Source: Bacillota bacterium
Lineage (GTDB): Bacteria; Bacillota; Clostridia; Christensenellales; SZUA-584
Assembly: GCA_023459495.1 (NCBI GenBank)
Contig: JAEWTL010000038.1
Span: 248,001 to 312,000, forward strand
Length of the DNA: 64,000 nt
Direction: 5' to 3'
Of this stretch, positions 7,406 through 16,739 are shown piece after piece. Position 1 is the first letter of the stretch; each line of letters opens with the position of its first letter. The notes below the pieces were generated by a model that did not search any database, was not told the DNA's origin, and saw only the letters and a program-made list of their open reading frames with translations. The position numbers and the translations under genes were made by a program.

Positions 7406-8020
7406 ATGACAGAGATCAAAAAAGCCCGGAAGAAAAGGGACACCAGCCTTAAACGCAAAGCGATTCTGGAAGGGGCCGTCAAAGTGTTCACTAAAAACGG
7501 GTTTGATGCATCCAGTATGGATTACATTGCAGAAGTTGCGGGTGTATCGAAGCGCACGATCTATAACCACTTTCCAAGCAAAGAGAGCCTTTTTCAGGCA
7601 ATCGTTGCGGATTTTCTGAAGCAACGGGATGATATAAAGCCCATCAGGTACGCATCGGCGCTGTCCCTTGAAGAACAGCTGAAGGAATTTGCCAGGGCAG
7701 AACTTTTTTTGATCAATGATCCTGTCCGCAGAGGTTTATCAAAGCTGTTTACTTCAGTTTTCTTAATGAACATCGATTTCGGAAAGAAAACCCGAGGCCA
7801 ATTTGATCCTCACAGAGCTTTTATCATTTGGCTCAACGCTGCCAGGGAAGACCAGAAGCTGAACTTTCAATCCCCGGAACTCACCGCCCGGGTTTTTTAT
7901 GGCATGGTAGAGGGATGCCTGACCTACCCGGGACTATTTTCAGACGGTGAAAGCTTAAAGTACATGGACCCTTTGCTGAATGAATTAATTTCTGTCTTTT
8001 TGGCCTGCTATCAGGTATAA
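7406..8020 (+). CDS. TetR/AcrR-family regulator
   Basis: About 204 residues. The DNA-binding domain is clear: KRKAILEGAVKVFTKNGFDA, then IAEVAGVSKRTIYNHFPSKE. The C-terminal part (ELFLINDPVRRGLSKLFTSV, FYGMVEGCLTYPGLF) resembles the AefR-like C-terminal domain. ATG at 7406 has GGAGGA at eight bases. It probably binds the inverted repeat directly upstream and represses itself and the divergent DUF4386 gene. The inducer is unknown. Confidence 0.88.
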   Translation: MTEIKKARKKRDTSLKRKAILEGAVKVFTKNGFDASSMDYIAEVAGVSKRTIYNHFPSKESLFQAIVADFLKQRDDIKPIRYASALSLEEQLKEFARAELFLINDPVRRGLSKLFTSVFLMNIDFGKKTRGQFDPHRAFIIWLNAAREDQKLNFQSPELTARVFYGMVEGCLTYPGLFSDGESLKYMDPLLNELISVFLACYQV

Positions 8021-8047
8021 TATGGGAGAAAAAGAAAGGGGCGCTTT

Positions 8048-8587
8048 ATGAAAAAGCATAAACCGTTGTTTATCGTCTTGATCGCGATAGCCGTCGTGTT
8101 GATTGTCCTGGTCCTCTGTCTGCCCCTGCCCGGCTGGCCTGCTCAAAAACGGGCAATCAGAGAAATAAACCGAAATTGTAATGTCCCCTTCGCATTGGCG
8201 CTGCCGGAAACGGAACTGCAAAACACCGATGAATTCATCAAAGAGGAGGGGTTCGGATGCTACGATCTGGAAAATGACGATGTCACTTTCAGATTGGCCT
8301 GTTACCCTGACACCCTTAACGACTTCCATGTCATCAGCTATGAGATCAAATCATCCAAATACACCTTTATGGGCCTGCAGGTCGGCTGTTCGCTTGATGC
8401 GGCCTGCGAGGCAATGGAACAACACGGCTACACATTATCCGACCAGTACCAAAATGTCTACGCGTTAACCGCGCAGGACCTGTACAGAAAAAACGGTGTC
8501 GGAATCACCATTTCTTCAAGCGATAATACCGTCACCTCTTTTTCCGTGTATGTGAAGACCAGCAACTTACTGTTTGTGAATTACTGA
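8048..8587 (+). CDS. Membrane-anchored protein, unknown
   Basis: 179 residues. A short basic N-terminus and one hydrophobic helix (residues about 7-27, LFIVLIAIAVVLIVLVLCLP) suggest a membrane anchor or uncleaved signal, with an extracytoplasmic domain of about 150 residues that I cannot assign. Two cysteines in the domain (in EEGFGCYDLENDD and RLACYPDTL) and two more in GLQVGCSLDAACEAMEQHGY could form disulfides. ATG at 8048 has GAAAGGGG upstream. It follows the TetR gene by 27 bases and may be co-transcribed. Confidence 0.6.
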   Translation: MKKHKPLFIVLIAIAVVLIVLVLCLPLPGWPAQKRAIREINRNCNVPFALALPETELQNTDEFIKEEGFGCYDLENDDVTFRLACYPDTLNDFHVISYEIKSSKYTFMGLQVGCSLDAACEAMEQHGYTLSDQYQNVYALTAQDLYRKNGVGITISSSDNTVTSFSVYVKTSNLLFVNY

Positions 8588-8666
8588 CACCTTTGTAAGA
8601 GGGCTATACTGCTCTCCCGCGTGATACGCGCGTCGTGAAGCTGGTTCAAGTCGTCCTTGTTCAGCG

Positions 8667-9341
8667 TTATTCATGTCCGCCGTCCATCTCCTGCAGACAC
8701 CGGTCGATGGTACTGATGACAGCCAGGTTTTCCGAGTCTTCCTTTTCCCGCCGTCTGACCAGCGCTTCGCGTACCAAAGGAATATCTTTTTCTTTGCCCG
8801 TCTGTGCCAGCAGGTTGACCGCCGCACAGCGAACCTGATATTCATTGCTATCCAGCGCGGTAATCAATTGAGGCAGGTAATCGTCCCTGCCCAGTTCATA
8901 AAGCGTGGCGAAAAGGTTTGCCCGCACCCACTCATCCTTTTCCGATTCCAGCGCCTGCATCAGGAAAGCCGTCAGTTCGTCGTCCGCCGCACCGGTACGC
9001 AGTGCAATCTCTGCGGCGCTGCAGGCAGCATATCCCCTCACCATAAAACAGGTATCGTTTTTTGTACGCTGCTTTAAGGGCTCCAGCGCTTCCCGCGAAC
9101 CGCAGGCGGAAATGGAGTCGCTCGCGTTGACGCGCACCATGTCATTTTTATCGTCCAGCAGCTGTAGCAGAATCACTTCCGCCTCAGCCGAGCCCGGTAT
9201 ACACAGCTGCTCCGCGGCTCGGCAGCGGATATCTGCGGCCCGGTCCGCTGCAAGCTTTCTCAGTACAGCAACTTGCTCCTCCGAGGTGATTTTCGACTCT
9301 TCCAGCTGGTCCAGCAGCCGGTGCTTTTTTCTCGTCCCCAT
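8667..9341 (-). CDS. HEAT-repeat protein
   Basis: About 224 residues built from roughly 30-residue helical repeats of the HEAT/PBS-lyase type (for example AADIRCRAAEQL, NDMVRVNASDSISACGSREAL, DEWVRANLFATLYELGRDDY, NEYQVRCAAVNLLAQTGKEK). Such proteins are scaffolds or chaperones for phycobilin lyases and many unrelated partners; no specific job can be assigned. ATG at 9341 is chosen over 9371 because GGGGGA lies six bases upstream. It is cytoplasmic, with no signal or membrane segment. Confidence 0.75.
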   Translation of the reverse strand: MGTRKKHRLLDQLEESKITSEEQVAVLRKLAADRAADIRCRAAEQLCIPGSAEAEVILLQLLDDKNDMVRVNASDSISACGSREALEPLKQRTKNDTCFMVRGYAACSAAEIALRTGAADDELTAFLMQALESEKDEWVRANLFATLYELGRDDYLPQLITALDSNEYQVRCAAVNLLAQTGKEKDIPLVREALVRRREKEDSENLAVISTIDRCLQEMDGGHE

Positions 9342-9469
9342 TTTTTCCCCCGCAATGATATGCTTGTCCATTCAAACATCTTAATTATACAACCGGACAG
9401 CCCGGCCGAACAGCACAACTTTCCTTCCATTTGAACCCCTCTCAGAAGTTTATCTTTTCAGAGCAACCA

Positions 9470-9500
9470 AAAAGACCGCCCCTTTAGAGAGCGGTCTTTG
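9470..9500 (-). terminator. Terminator of the LCP gene
   Basis: On the minus strand AAGACCGC pairs with GCGGTCTT around an eleven-base loop, followed by TTTTGG. It lies about 20 bases after the LCP stop codon. Confidence 0.85.
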
Positions 9501-9520
9501 CACGGACTATTCCTTATCAA

Positions 9521-11308
9521 TCAGTTAAAGTCCACCAGCACTTCGTTAGCTACCATGTCCTGATTGGCCTTTTGGGCGTCCTCATAGATGACCTTCCAGA
9601 ACGTTTCCCAAGCCTTTGTGGAGATGGGGAACGTCGAAGACCCCGGGATCTGCACAAGCATCGTGTCGCACAGTGTCTGGATATCAGTCTTGAACTGCGT
9701 AATCAGCGCCAGACGTTCCGCGTTATTGGCTTTCGAAGGCGACTTATCCCACTCCAGCAGCGCCGTATATTCGGCTTCCGCCTGATTGTACAGCGCAATC
9801 AAGTCGCTCCCATATTTCTGGTAGCCCTCGCTTGGTATAGGCGTAGCTGACGGCGTAACTGTAGCTAATGGGTCGGGGGTAGCTGTGGGCGTCGCCAACG
9901 GATCGGGCGTCGCCAACGGATCAGGCGTCGTGTCCGGCGTCGGAGTCGGATACGGCGGCAACAGCGCATCCGCATCCAAAAGCTGCTTCATTTGATCGAG
10001 CAGAGGACGCGTATTTTCAGTGTATACTTCCGTCTCCATGTCGTACCAGTAATCCCAAGCAATGTACTGGGTATAATTCTTATATTGCTTGTAGTAGTCC
10101 TTGTACTGCGGATCCGTCGAGATATCAATGCCATACACGTTTTTGATTATATCTACGCGATTCTCCAGATCGGTTAACACAAAATTCCAGTTAAAGATAT
10201 AATATCCGTATGGCCCGTCCATAGACCATACCTTGATATTATCCGGATCGATATGCTGATACGCATACGCGGCAAATCCCGCCGTGTCCCTCAGTTCAAC
10301 GTTCGTATAGAGGTTACCGTCAAACGCACCCAGAATCTGGGGGATCCTGAACAGCGTACCCGTCTGCATCATCTGCTTATAGATCGCCACCAGCATAGCC
10401 TTCTGGCGGTTGATGCGGTGCAAGTCACCGAGAGCCCCATCTGCATCCTCGTGAGAGATACCTTCGGTGCTGCTGGTTGCCTCCTTGCGCACACGCATGT
10501 AGTCCAGCGCGCCCTGTCCGTCGAGATGCTGCATACCTTTCTCGTACGAGCGCCCGTTGATCTTAAACGCAATGTCCATATCGAAATCAACACCGCCAAC
10601 AGCGTCCACGAGACCCTTAACGGCGCCAAAGTCGACCGCATAGTAATACTGAATCGGTATGCCCCCGATCATCCATGAAGCCGCCTGACACACCTTGTCG
10701 AAGCCGGCCTCAGAGTAATTATTCTCTTCGGACGGCCAGCCGCCGCCGCAATTGAGCGAAAGATTCAGCTTATAGATGCCATCAACACCCGGTATCTTCG
10801 CGTAGGTATCGCGCGGCAGCGAGATCATACTGACCTCGTTGGTATTCGTATTGATGGACAGCACGATCATCACGTCCGAATGAAAATCCTTTTTGCCCTT
10901 CCAAGTGGCAGCGTCGCGTTCTTCACCATGGTCCACACCAATCAGCAGAATGTTGACGATACCCTGCAGTTTGCTGAAATCAGCCTGCGCCAACAGTTGG
11001 TCATACGGGTCCGGCGTAGCCGTAGGTGTCGCTTCCGGGTCGGGCGTGCCTGTCGATACAGGCGGAGGCGTGGGCGTCTGCTGAGCGACATCATTAAATC
11101 CGCTCAAGGGATCCAGAAACACGCTACCATAATATACTGCAACGCCAATAATCGCTGCTGCTACTGTGCAGGCCGCCGCCACGATGATTTTCTTCCTTAA
11201 GCTCCAAGGTTTCTTTGCCTTTTTCGCTTTCGGTTTCTCCTTTTTCTGGGCTGTACCCAGAATGTCATCTGCGAGCCCGTCGCTTCTTTTGCCTTTTTGT
11301 TTTGTCAT
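9521..11308 (-). CDS. LytR-CpsA-Psr (LCP) family protein with C-terminal extension
   Basis: LCP proteins attach teichoic acids or other glycopolymers to peptidoglycan outside the membrane. About 595 residues: a Lys-rich cytoplasmic tail, one transmembrane helix (about residues 42-62), a Pro/Thr-rich linker, then the LCP domain with ILLIGVDHG, SDVMIVLSIN, ISLPRDTYAKIPG and the conserved DALGDLHRINRQ-type region (here GALGDLHRINRQKAML). A second linker made of repeated TPDPLATP units follows and then a helical domain of about 110 residues that I do not recognise, in place of the common LytR_C domain. ATG at 11308 is chosen (GTGAGGAA upstream). Monocistronic. Confidence 0.9.
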   Translation of the reverse strand: MTKQKGKRSDGLADDILGTAQKKEKPKAKKAKKPWSLRKKIIVAAACTVAAAIIGVAVYYGSVFLDPLSGFNDVAQQTPTPPPVSTGTPDPEATPTATPDPYDQLLAQADFSKLQGIVNILLIGVDHGEERDAATWKGKKDFHSDVMIVLSINTNTNEVSMISLPRDTYAKIPGVDGIYKLNLSLNCGGGWPSEENNYSEAGFDKVCQAASWMIGGIPIQYYYAVDFGAVKGLVDAVGGVDFDMDIAFKINGRSYEKGMQHLDGQGALDYMRVRKEATSSTEGISHEDADGALGDLHRINRQKAMLVAIYKQMMQTGTLFRIPQILGAFDGNLYTNVELRDTAGFAAYAYQHIDPDNIKVWSMDGPYGYYIFNWNFVLTDLENRVDIIKNVYGIDISTDPQYKDYYKQYKNYTQYIAWDYWYDMETEVYTENTRPLLDQMKQLLDADALLPPYPTPTPDTTPDPLATPDPLATPTATPDPLATVTPSATPIPSEGYQKYGSDLIALYNQAEAEYTALLEWDKSPSKANNAERLALITQFKTDIQTLCDTMLVQIPGSSTFPISTKAWETFWKVIYEDAQKANQDMVANEVLVDFN

Positions 11309-11754
11309 TTCCTCACATCCACTTTCTGGTTTATCCCTACACACGCCACCCCATATTTTCACACAAACACTTTACAGTTGCAAGCGTATGCCATAAAATT
11401 TACAATTCATTAAAGACTATACAGATACCAATTTTATTGCAGCCACAGACCGATGAGGCAACAGCATATCAGACTCTTTGACGAAATCCATGCGGTATTT
11501 GTTCCGCATAAATTCGATAAATTTCCCCAATTTGAATGTGTTGTTCCTGCCTGCCTCACACGTATTTACTGTTACCATATACTGTACATCAGCGGCTATA
11601 TTAAACCACATTTGCCCATTTTACAGGAAGGAGTTGCAAAAGTAAACCATAACCTCGCGCTTTCTCCGCATAACAGTACGCCATAAAAAGAAGCCTTAAA
11701 TGCTGCTCAAGGCACATCAAGGCTCCTTTAGAACGCGTTGCTCCCTTGCAGCGG
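11309..11754. other. Intergenic region between LCP gene and araA
   Basis: 446 bases with no convincing gene. It should hold the minus-strand LCP promoter; TTGCAA with a 17-base spacer and GAAAAT just upstream of the LCP leader is one weak candidate. Short open frames of 64 and 77 codons overlap each other on opposite strands and lack good ribosome binding sites, so they are not called. Confidence 0.5.
11688..11724 (-). terminator. Possible terminator of the arabinose operon
   Basis: On the minus strand AGCCTT pairs with AAGGCT across a long loop and is followed by TCTTTTTATGG. It lies about 30 bases past the araA stop. The loop is long, so this is only a moderate candidate. Confidence 0.5.
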
Positions 11755-13212
11755 TTATCTTCTTCCCGCAATCAGATCCTTCAGCTCCAGTTCATGCTGC
11801 AGCGTTTTCAGATCGGTGTTACTGTCGATGGCAACCAGCTCCGTGCGGGTCAGCTTGGCAAACAGGCGGATATCGTCCATGGTAAGGGCGCTGCTGACAA
11901 CGGTATGATGGCCGCCGCCTGCATAAATCCACGCTGCCGCGCTCGTCTTAAAGTCTGGCTTCAGCTTCCACATCAGCCGCGCGACGGGCAGCTTGGGCAT
12001 GGCCTTGGGTTGCTTCACCAGCTCGATCTCCGCCGCGATCAGGCGAAACCGGTCGCCCATGTCTGTCATGCAAATCGCAACCGCGTCGCCCTCGATACCG
12101 TCGAACACCAGCCGCGCGGGCGCATCCTTACCGCCGATACCCAGCGGATGCACTTCCACCCTCGGTTTGTTCGCCGCAAAGGCAGGGGATATCTCCAGCA
12201 TGTGCGCGCCCAGCACCAGTTCGTCCACGAAGTCGTAGGTGTAGTCCTCCATGAAGCCCGTAGCTCCCTTGCGGTTCTTGGCCATTTCGGAGAGCACCGC
12301 GCCTAAGGCAGCGGTCTTGTAGTCGCCTTCCGCGCCGAATCCGTAGCCTTTACCCATCATCCGTTGCGTGGCAAGGCCCGGCAGCTGCTTTAAGTTGTGC
12401 AGATCCTCAAAGGTATCGGTATATGCGCCGAACCCGCCAGCAGTGAGAAAACGCTCCAACGCGATCTCGTACTTGGCCTGCTCGCGCACCGTGGAAAAGT
12501 CGCTCGTACCGAACTCATACGCCGCCTTGTATTCGCTGATCTTCGCATCCACCTCGGGCTCCGTCACCTTGCCAACGAGGTCCACAAGATCGCCGATGCC
12601 GTAATAATTGACCTCCCAGCCGAACCGGATCTGGCTTTCCACCCGGTCGCCGTCCGTCACGGCTACCTGGCGCATATTGCTGCCGAACATGGCAACCTTC
12701 AATTTTCTGGAGAAAGCGACGGCTCCTGCAGCTTCCGCAAACTTCCGAAGCTGGGCAATCACATTCGCGTTTTTATAGTAGCCGACCACCACCTCACGCG
12801 GGATGCCGAGCCGTGCGGTGATGAAGCCGTACTCGCGGTCACCGTGCGCGCTCTGGTTAAGGTTCATAAAGTCCATGTCGATGGTGTCGTAGGGCAGCCG
12901 TTCGTTCGCCTGCGTGTGCAGGTGCAACAGCGGCTTGGTCAGCAGCTGAAGCCCTTTGATCCACATCTTTGCGGGCGAGAACGTGTGCATCCATGTGACG
13001 ACACCCACGCATTCGTCGTCCGCCGAAGCCTCGCGACATACGCTGATGATCTCCTCGGAGTTGCGTACCGTGGGTTTCCACTCAACGCTGGCGATGTCCT
13101 TCAGGCTTTCGTTCAGTTCTGCCACCATAACCTTGCTGTCCGCAGCCACCTGCCTCAGCGTTTCTTCGCCGTAGAGGTCCTGACTGCCTGTGATAAAATA
13201 CAGTTTCGCCAT
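11755..13212 (-). CDS. araA: L-arabinose isomerase
   Basis: Converts L-arabinose to L-ribulose in the cytoplasm. About 485 residues (family about 475-500). MAKLYFITGSQDLYGEETLR is the classic N-terminus. VTWMHTFSPAKMWIKGL, GYGFGAEGDYKTAALGAVL, GAHMLEISP and VEVHPLGIGGK carry the conserved catalytic and Mn2+-binding Glu and His residues. ATG at 13212 overlaps the end region of araD (one base after its stop) with AAGGAG upstream, so translation is coupled. Last gene of araR-kinase-araD-araA order. Confidence 0.97.
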   Translation of the reverse strand: MAKLYFITGSQDLYGEETLRQVAADSKVMVAELNESLKDIASVEWKPTVRNSEEIISVCREASADDECVGVVTWMHTFSPAKMWIKGLQLLTKPLLHLHTQANERLPYDTIDMDFMNLNQSAHGDREYGFITARLGIPREVVVGYYKNANVIAQLRKFAEAAGAVAFSRKLKVAMFGSNMRQVAVTDGDRVESQIRFGWEVNYYGIGDLVDLVGKVTEPEVDAKISEYKAAYEFGTSDFSTVREQAKYEIALERFLTAGGFGAYTDTFEDLHNLKQLPGLATQRMMGKGYGFGAEGDYKTAALGAVLSEMAKNRKGATGFMEDYTYDFVDELVLGAHMLEISPAFAANKPRVEVHPLGIGGKDAPARLVFDGIEGDAVAICMTDMGDRFRLIAAEIELVKQPKAMPKLPVARLMWKLKPDFKTSAAAWIYAGGGHHTVVSSALTMDDIRLFAKLTRTELVAIDSNTDLKTLQHELELKDLIAGRR

Positions 13213-13213
13213 A

Positions 13214-13912
13214 TCATCTATTCTCCTTCTGCCCGTAATAGGCGTTCTTTCCATGCTTGCGCAGGTAATGCTTATCCAATAGGTAGCTGTCCGCGGGCGC
13301 GGCCTTGGGGTTCAGTTGTTCGGTCATCAGCGCCATATCTGCGCAGTATTCGAGCACCGCCGCGTGATAAACCGCCTTTTCACAGGTTGCGCCCCACGCG
13401 AAAGGCCCGTGATTGCGCACGACACAGCCCGGAATCGCGTCCGGGTCGCGGTCCGCAAACGTCTCCGCAATGACCAGCCCGGTGTTCTTTTCATATTCGG
13501 ACGCGATCTCGTCCTCGGACAGCGCGCGCGTGCAGGGAACTTCGCCGTAGAAGTAGTCCGCATGCGTCGTGCCGTAAGCGGGCAGGCCCCGTCCACTCTG
13601 GGCAAACGCGGTTGCGCATTTGCTGTGTGTATGCACCACACCGCCGATATTCGGAAACGCTTTGTATAGTTCGATATGTGTGGGCGTATCGCTGGACGGA
13701 TTCAGAGAACCCTCCACCACATTACCGTCCAGGTCGACCACGACCATATCGTCCACCTTCATGGCGTTATATTCCACGCCGCTCGGCTTGATCACCACGA
13801 GCCCGCTTTTCCGGTCGATCGCGCTGACGTTGCCCCAGGTGAACAGCACCAGCCCCAGCTTCACCAGCTCCAGATTCTCCCGGTATACCCGTTCCTTCAA
13901 CTGTTCAATCAT
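13214..13912 (-). CDS. araD: L-ribulose-5-phosphate 4-epimerase
   Basis: Converts L-ribulose 5-phosphate to D-xylulose 5-phosphate, feeding the pentose phosphate pathway. 232 residues, the usual length. Class II aldolase-fold motifs: TWGNVSAIDR, VIKPSGVEYN, SSDTPTHIELYKAFP, the zinc ligands in GGVVHTHSKCATAFAQ (HTH) and NHGPFAWG. ATG at 13912 has AGAGG upstream. It lies between the kinase (32-base gap) and araA (1 base). Confidence 0.97.
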   Translation of the reverse strand: MIEQLKERVYRENLELVKLGLVLFTWGNVSAIDRKSGLVVIKPSGVEYNAMKVDDMVVVDLDGNVVEGSLNPSSDTPTHIELYKAFPNIGGVVHTHSKCATAFAQSGRGLPAYGTTHADYFYGEVPCTRALSEDEIASEYEKNTGLVIAETFADRDPDAIPGCVVRNHGPFAWGATCEKAVYHAAVLEYCADMALMTEQLNPKAAPADSYLLDKHYLRKHGKNAYYGQKENR

Positions 13913-13944
13913 TTCAAACCTCTGCTTCGTTTTATTATCATCCT

Positions 13945-15540
13945 TCAGCTGCGCAGTGCCTCAACCGCCGCCCGTTCAACGGCAAAGCATGCCTTATACC
14001 GCTGCATAAACGTCGCAAATCCCGCCATGTCCGCCGAATTTGGTTCCACCGTCGTACACTCCGCATCGGCAAACACGCGCTCTGACAGGTAATCCGCAAA
14101 TCCCAAGCCTTCGCCGTTCATCATGTACGCCGCCAGAATCGCCATACCCCATGGCCCGCCCTCGCTGGCGGTGGACATAACGGTCACCGGCGCGCCCATT
14201 ACAGCGGACATGATGCGCTGGCCCACGTTGGCATCCTTAAAGAACCCGCCGTGACCGGTGATGGAGTCCAGCGCGGCCCCTTCCTCCTCCAGCAGTATCT
14301 TCATTCCGACGCTCAGCGATGCGCAGGTCGCGTACAGATGCATACGCATGAAGTTGGATAACGTAAAGGTTGAATCCGGCATGCGTACAAACAGCGGACG
14401 ACCTTCCTCAAACCCGGTGATATGTTCGCCGGATATATAGTTATACGATATAAGCCCGCCGCAATCAGCGTCCCCTGCAAACGCACTGTTCAAAAGCCGG
14501 GTATACAGCGTGCGTGTGTCGAACTCGGCTCCCATCAGCTTGCCCGCCTCCCCCAGCAGCTTCACCCATGCGTCGAGATCGCCCGTGCAATTGTTGCAGT
14601 GCACCATCGCCACGGCATCGCCCGACGGCGTGGTCACCATGTCGATCTGCCCATATACCTTTGACAACGGCTTTTCCAGCACCAACATCGTAAACACGCT
14701 GGTGCCTGCGCTGACGTTGCCAGTGCGCGGACGCACGCTGTTAGTGGCCACCATGCCGGTACCCGCGTCCCCTTCCGGCGGACACATCGGGATGCCCGCT
14801 TCCAGCGTACCCTCAGGGTCGAGCAGCCTTGCGCCTGCTTCCGAAAGAACCCCGGCTTTTGTGCCTGCAGATAGTACCTTGGGCAGTATGCCCGTGAGCG
14901 TCCACGGAAATCCTTTATCTCTGGTCAGTGCGTCAAATTGGCGGAGCATATGGCCGTCGTAGCCGCGCGTCGCATCATCGATCGGGAACATGCCGGACGC
15001 GTCACCGATGCCCAGCACCTTCTCACCGGTCAGTTGCCAGTGAATATATCCGGCCAGCGTGGTAAGGAAGCGGATATCCGGCACATGCGCTTCGCCGTTC
15101 AAAATGGCCTGATACAGATGCGCGATGCTCCAGCGCTGCGGGACGCTGAATCCAAGCAGCCCCGTAAGCTTCTCGGCGGCTTCCCCCGTGCAGGTGTTGC
15201 GCCAGGTACGGAACGGCACAAGCAGCCGGTCCTGCCCATCGAACGCCATGTAGCCGTGCATCATGGCCGATACGCCGATAGCTCCCACGACCCGGAGCGG
15301 TGCGCCATACTTTTTCGCCACGTCGGCGGAAAGTTCGGCATAGCAATGGCGTACGCCGTCCCAGATGTCGTCCAGCGAATACGTCCATAAACCGTTTTCC
15401 AGCCGGTTTTCCCACGTATGGCCGCCGGAAGCGAGCACCTCGTGCCCATTCCCGATCAGCACTGCTTTGATGCGCGTGGAGCCGAATTCAATGCCCAAAT
15501 AGGTTTGGTCTGTGTTGACCGCGTTCTTTGCTTCCTGCAT
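13945..15540 (-). CDS. FGGY-family kinase acting as ribulokinase
   Basis: Phosphorylates L-ribulose, judged by its place in the arabinose operon. About 531 residues. LGIEFGSTRIKAVLIG is the ATP-binding phosphate loop of the FGGY fold. SMHGYMAFDGQ-type sequence and CPPEGDAGTGMVATNSV (catalytic Asp region), then GNVSAGTSVF and TGHGGFFKDANVGQRIMS (second nucleotide motif) follow. It is not of the classical E. coli AraB type; clostridial arabinose operons commonly use such a divergent kinase. It could also accept xylulose. The ATG at 15540 is preferred over 15546 because GGAGG sits eight bases upstream. Confidence 0.85.
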   Translation of the reverse strand: MQEAKNAVNTDQTYLGIEFGSTRIKAVLIGNGHEVLASGGHTWENRLENGLWTYSLDDIWDGVRHCYAELSADVAKKYGAPLRVVGAIGVSAMMHGYMAFDGQDRLLVPFRTWRNTCTGEAAEKLTGLLGFSVPQRWSIAHLYQAILNGEAHVPDIRFLTTLAGYIHWQLTGEKVLGIGDASGMFPIDDATRGYDGHMLRQFDALTRDKGFPWTLTGILPKVLSAGTKAGVLSEAGARLLDPEGTLEAGIPMCPPEGDAGTGMVATNSVRPRTGNVSAGTSVFTMLVLEKPLSKVYGQIDMVTTPSGDAVAMVHCNNCTGDLDAWVKLLGEAGKLMGAEFDTRTLYTRLLNSAFAGDADCGGLISYNYISGEHITGFEEGRPLFVRMPDSTFTLSNFMRMHLYATCASLSVGMKILLEEEGAALDSITGHGGFFKDANVGQRIMSAVMGAPVTVMSTASEGGPWGMAILAAYMMNGEGLGFADYLSERVFADAECTTVEPNSADMAGFATFMQRYKACFAVERAAVEALRS

Positions 15541-15603
15541 TTCCATACCCTCCGGTTTTAATAAAATTTCGTTTTCTACCCGGAACAGCATCCGGATGTT
15601 CTA

Positions 15604-15619
15604 AATTGTACGTACATGT
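15604..15619 (-). promoter_or_regulatory. AraR operator before the arabinose operon
   Basis: AATTGTACGTACATGT has the TTGTAC/GTACAA-type palindrome core of the AraR operator known from Bacillus. It lies in the 93-base gap between araR and the kinase, about 65 bases upstream of the kinase start, over a probable TACAAT -10. Confidence 0.75.
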
Positions 15620-15633
15620 TTGTATAAAAAATA

Positions 15634-16713
15634 TTATATGTTCCTGCACGAATTCCGAACGATGAGTTCCGGATGATAAACCATCTGCGGCTTCTCCAGT
15701 CTGCCGTCCAGCATGCCGGCCATATACTTGGCCGCCTGTACGCCCATCTCCTTTTTCGGATGCCGGATCGTGGTCAGCTTCACGTCCGACTGCATCATCG
15801 ATATGGAGTCATCGTAACCCACGACCGAGATATCGTCCGGCACCTTCAGGCCGCTGTCGAAAACCGCCTGCAGCACCATCATCGCATATTGGTCGTTGTA
15901 GCAGAAGAATGCGGTGGGCCGCTCTTCCTTCCTCAACAGCGACTGTGCGAACATGTAAGGGAAGTCATACATATTGGCGGTGTCGAATTCTCCGATAAGG
16001 TCCGACGGGGTATCCACCCCGTACTTTTCCATAGCAGCCGCAAACCCGTTTTTGCGGTTCACACCCTGCTTGTCGTCCGTTTTGAATATCCCGGCGATCC
16101 TCCTGTGCCCCAGCTGAATGAGGTACTCCGCCGCCATGAAACCGCCCTTGTAGTCGTCCAGCAGCACATAAGAGCTGTCAAAATCGTCGTAGCTGGCGTT
16201 GACAAACACGAACTTGATGCCCTTATCGCGGATATCCTCTAACAGCTTCAGATTGGCATTTGGCCCCGCGCTTCGGCTCGGCTCCATAATAATGCCCGCC
16301 ACGTTGTGCTCCAGAATGCTGGTCAGATGCTGCGCTTCGCGTTCCTTAATATTGTTGGTATTTGCGAGGAGCATCATGTACCCTTCGTCCGAAAGCGCCT
16401 GCTCTATGCCCGATATGATGCCCGGAAACACGAATCCGGTGATATAGGTCGTCAGCACCGCAATGATCTGCTTACGCTTTGCATCCTTGCGATAGCTGCT
16501 GAAGGTTCCCTTGCCCTGCTCCTTAAAGACGTACCCTTCGCTGTTGAGCTCACCGAACGCCTGCCGGATGGTCTGCCTGCTGACCTTGAACTTTTCCATC
16601 AGTTCATGCTCGGAAGGCAGCTTCTCCCCATAGGCAATCAAACCATCCTTAAGCAAATGCTTAATATAGTCCTTAACCAGCTCATATTTTGGTGTGTCTT
16701 TGCCTTGCATCAT
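15634..16713 (-). CDS. araR: AraR-type arabinose repressor (GntR/LacI hybrid)
   Basis: Transcription repressor released by L-arabinose. 359 residues: an N-terminal GntR winged helix (YELVKDYIKHLLKDG, then GEKLPSEHELMEKFKVSRQT and GYVFKEQGKGTF) joined to a LacI/periplasmic-binding-like sensor domain (IAVLTTYITGFVFPGIISGI, FFCYNDQYAMMVLQAVFDSG, DDISVVGYDDS). This fusion is diagnostic of AraR. It lies upstream of and in the same direction as the operon, with a consensus AraR palindrome in its own promoter and another before the kinase. Confidence 0.93.
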   Translation of the reverse strand: MMQGKDTPKYELVKDYIKHLLKDGLIAYGEKLPSEHELMEKFKVSRQTIRQAFGELNSEGYVFKEQGKGTFSSYRKDAKRKQIIAVLTTYITGFVFPGIISGIEQALSDEGYMMLLANTNNIKEREAQHLTSILEHNVAGIIMEPSRSAGPNANLKLLEDIRDKGIKFVFVNASYDDFDSSYVLLDDYKGGFMAAEYLIQLGHRRIAGIFKTDDKQGVNRKNGFAAAMEKYGVDTPSDLIGEFDTANMYDFPYMFAQSLLRKEERPTAFFCYNDQYAMMVLQAVFDSGLKVPDDISVVGYDDSISMMQSDVKLTTIRHPKKEMGVQAAKYMAGMLDGRLEKPQMVYHPELIVRNSCRNI

Positions 16714-16739
16714 CGAAAGTCATACCTTCATTTATGCTT

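Noticed and set aside
9800..10000. Tandem DNA repeats in the LCP gene as a CRISPR or mobile repeat
   Set aside because: The repeats are in frame and encode the TPDPLATP linker.
11417..11686. Two small overlapping open frames of 64 and 77 codons between LCP and araA
   Set aside because: They lie on opposite strands over the same bases, lack ribosome binding sites and match no family I recognise.
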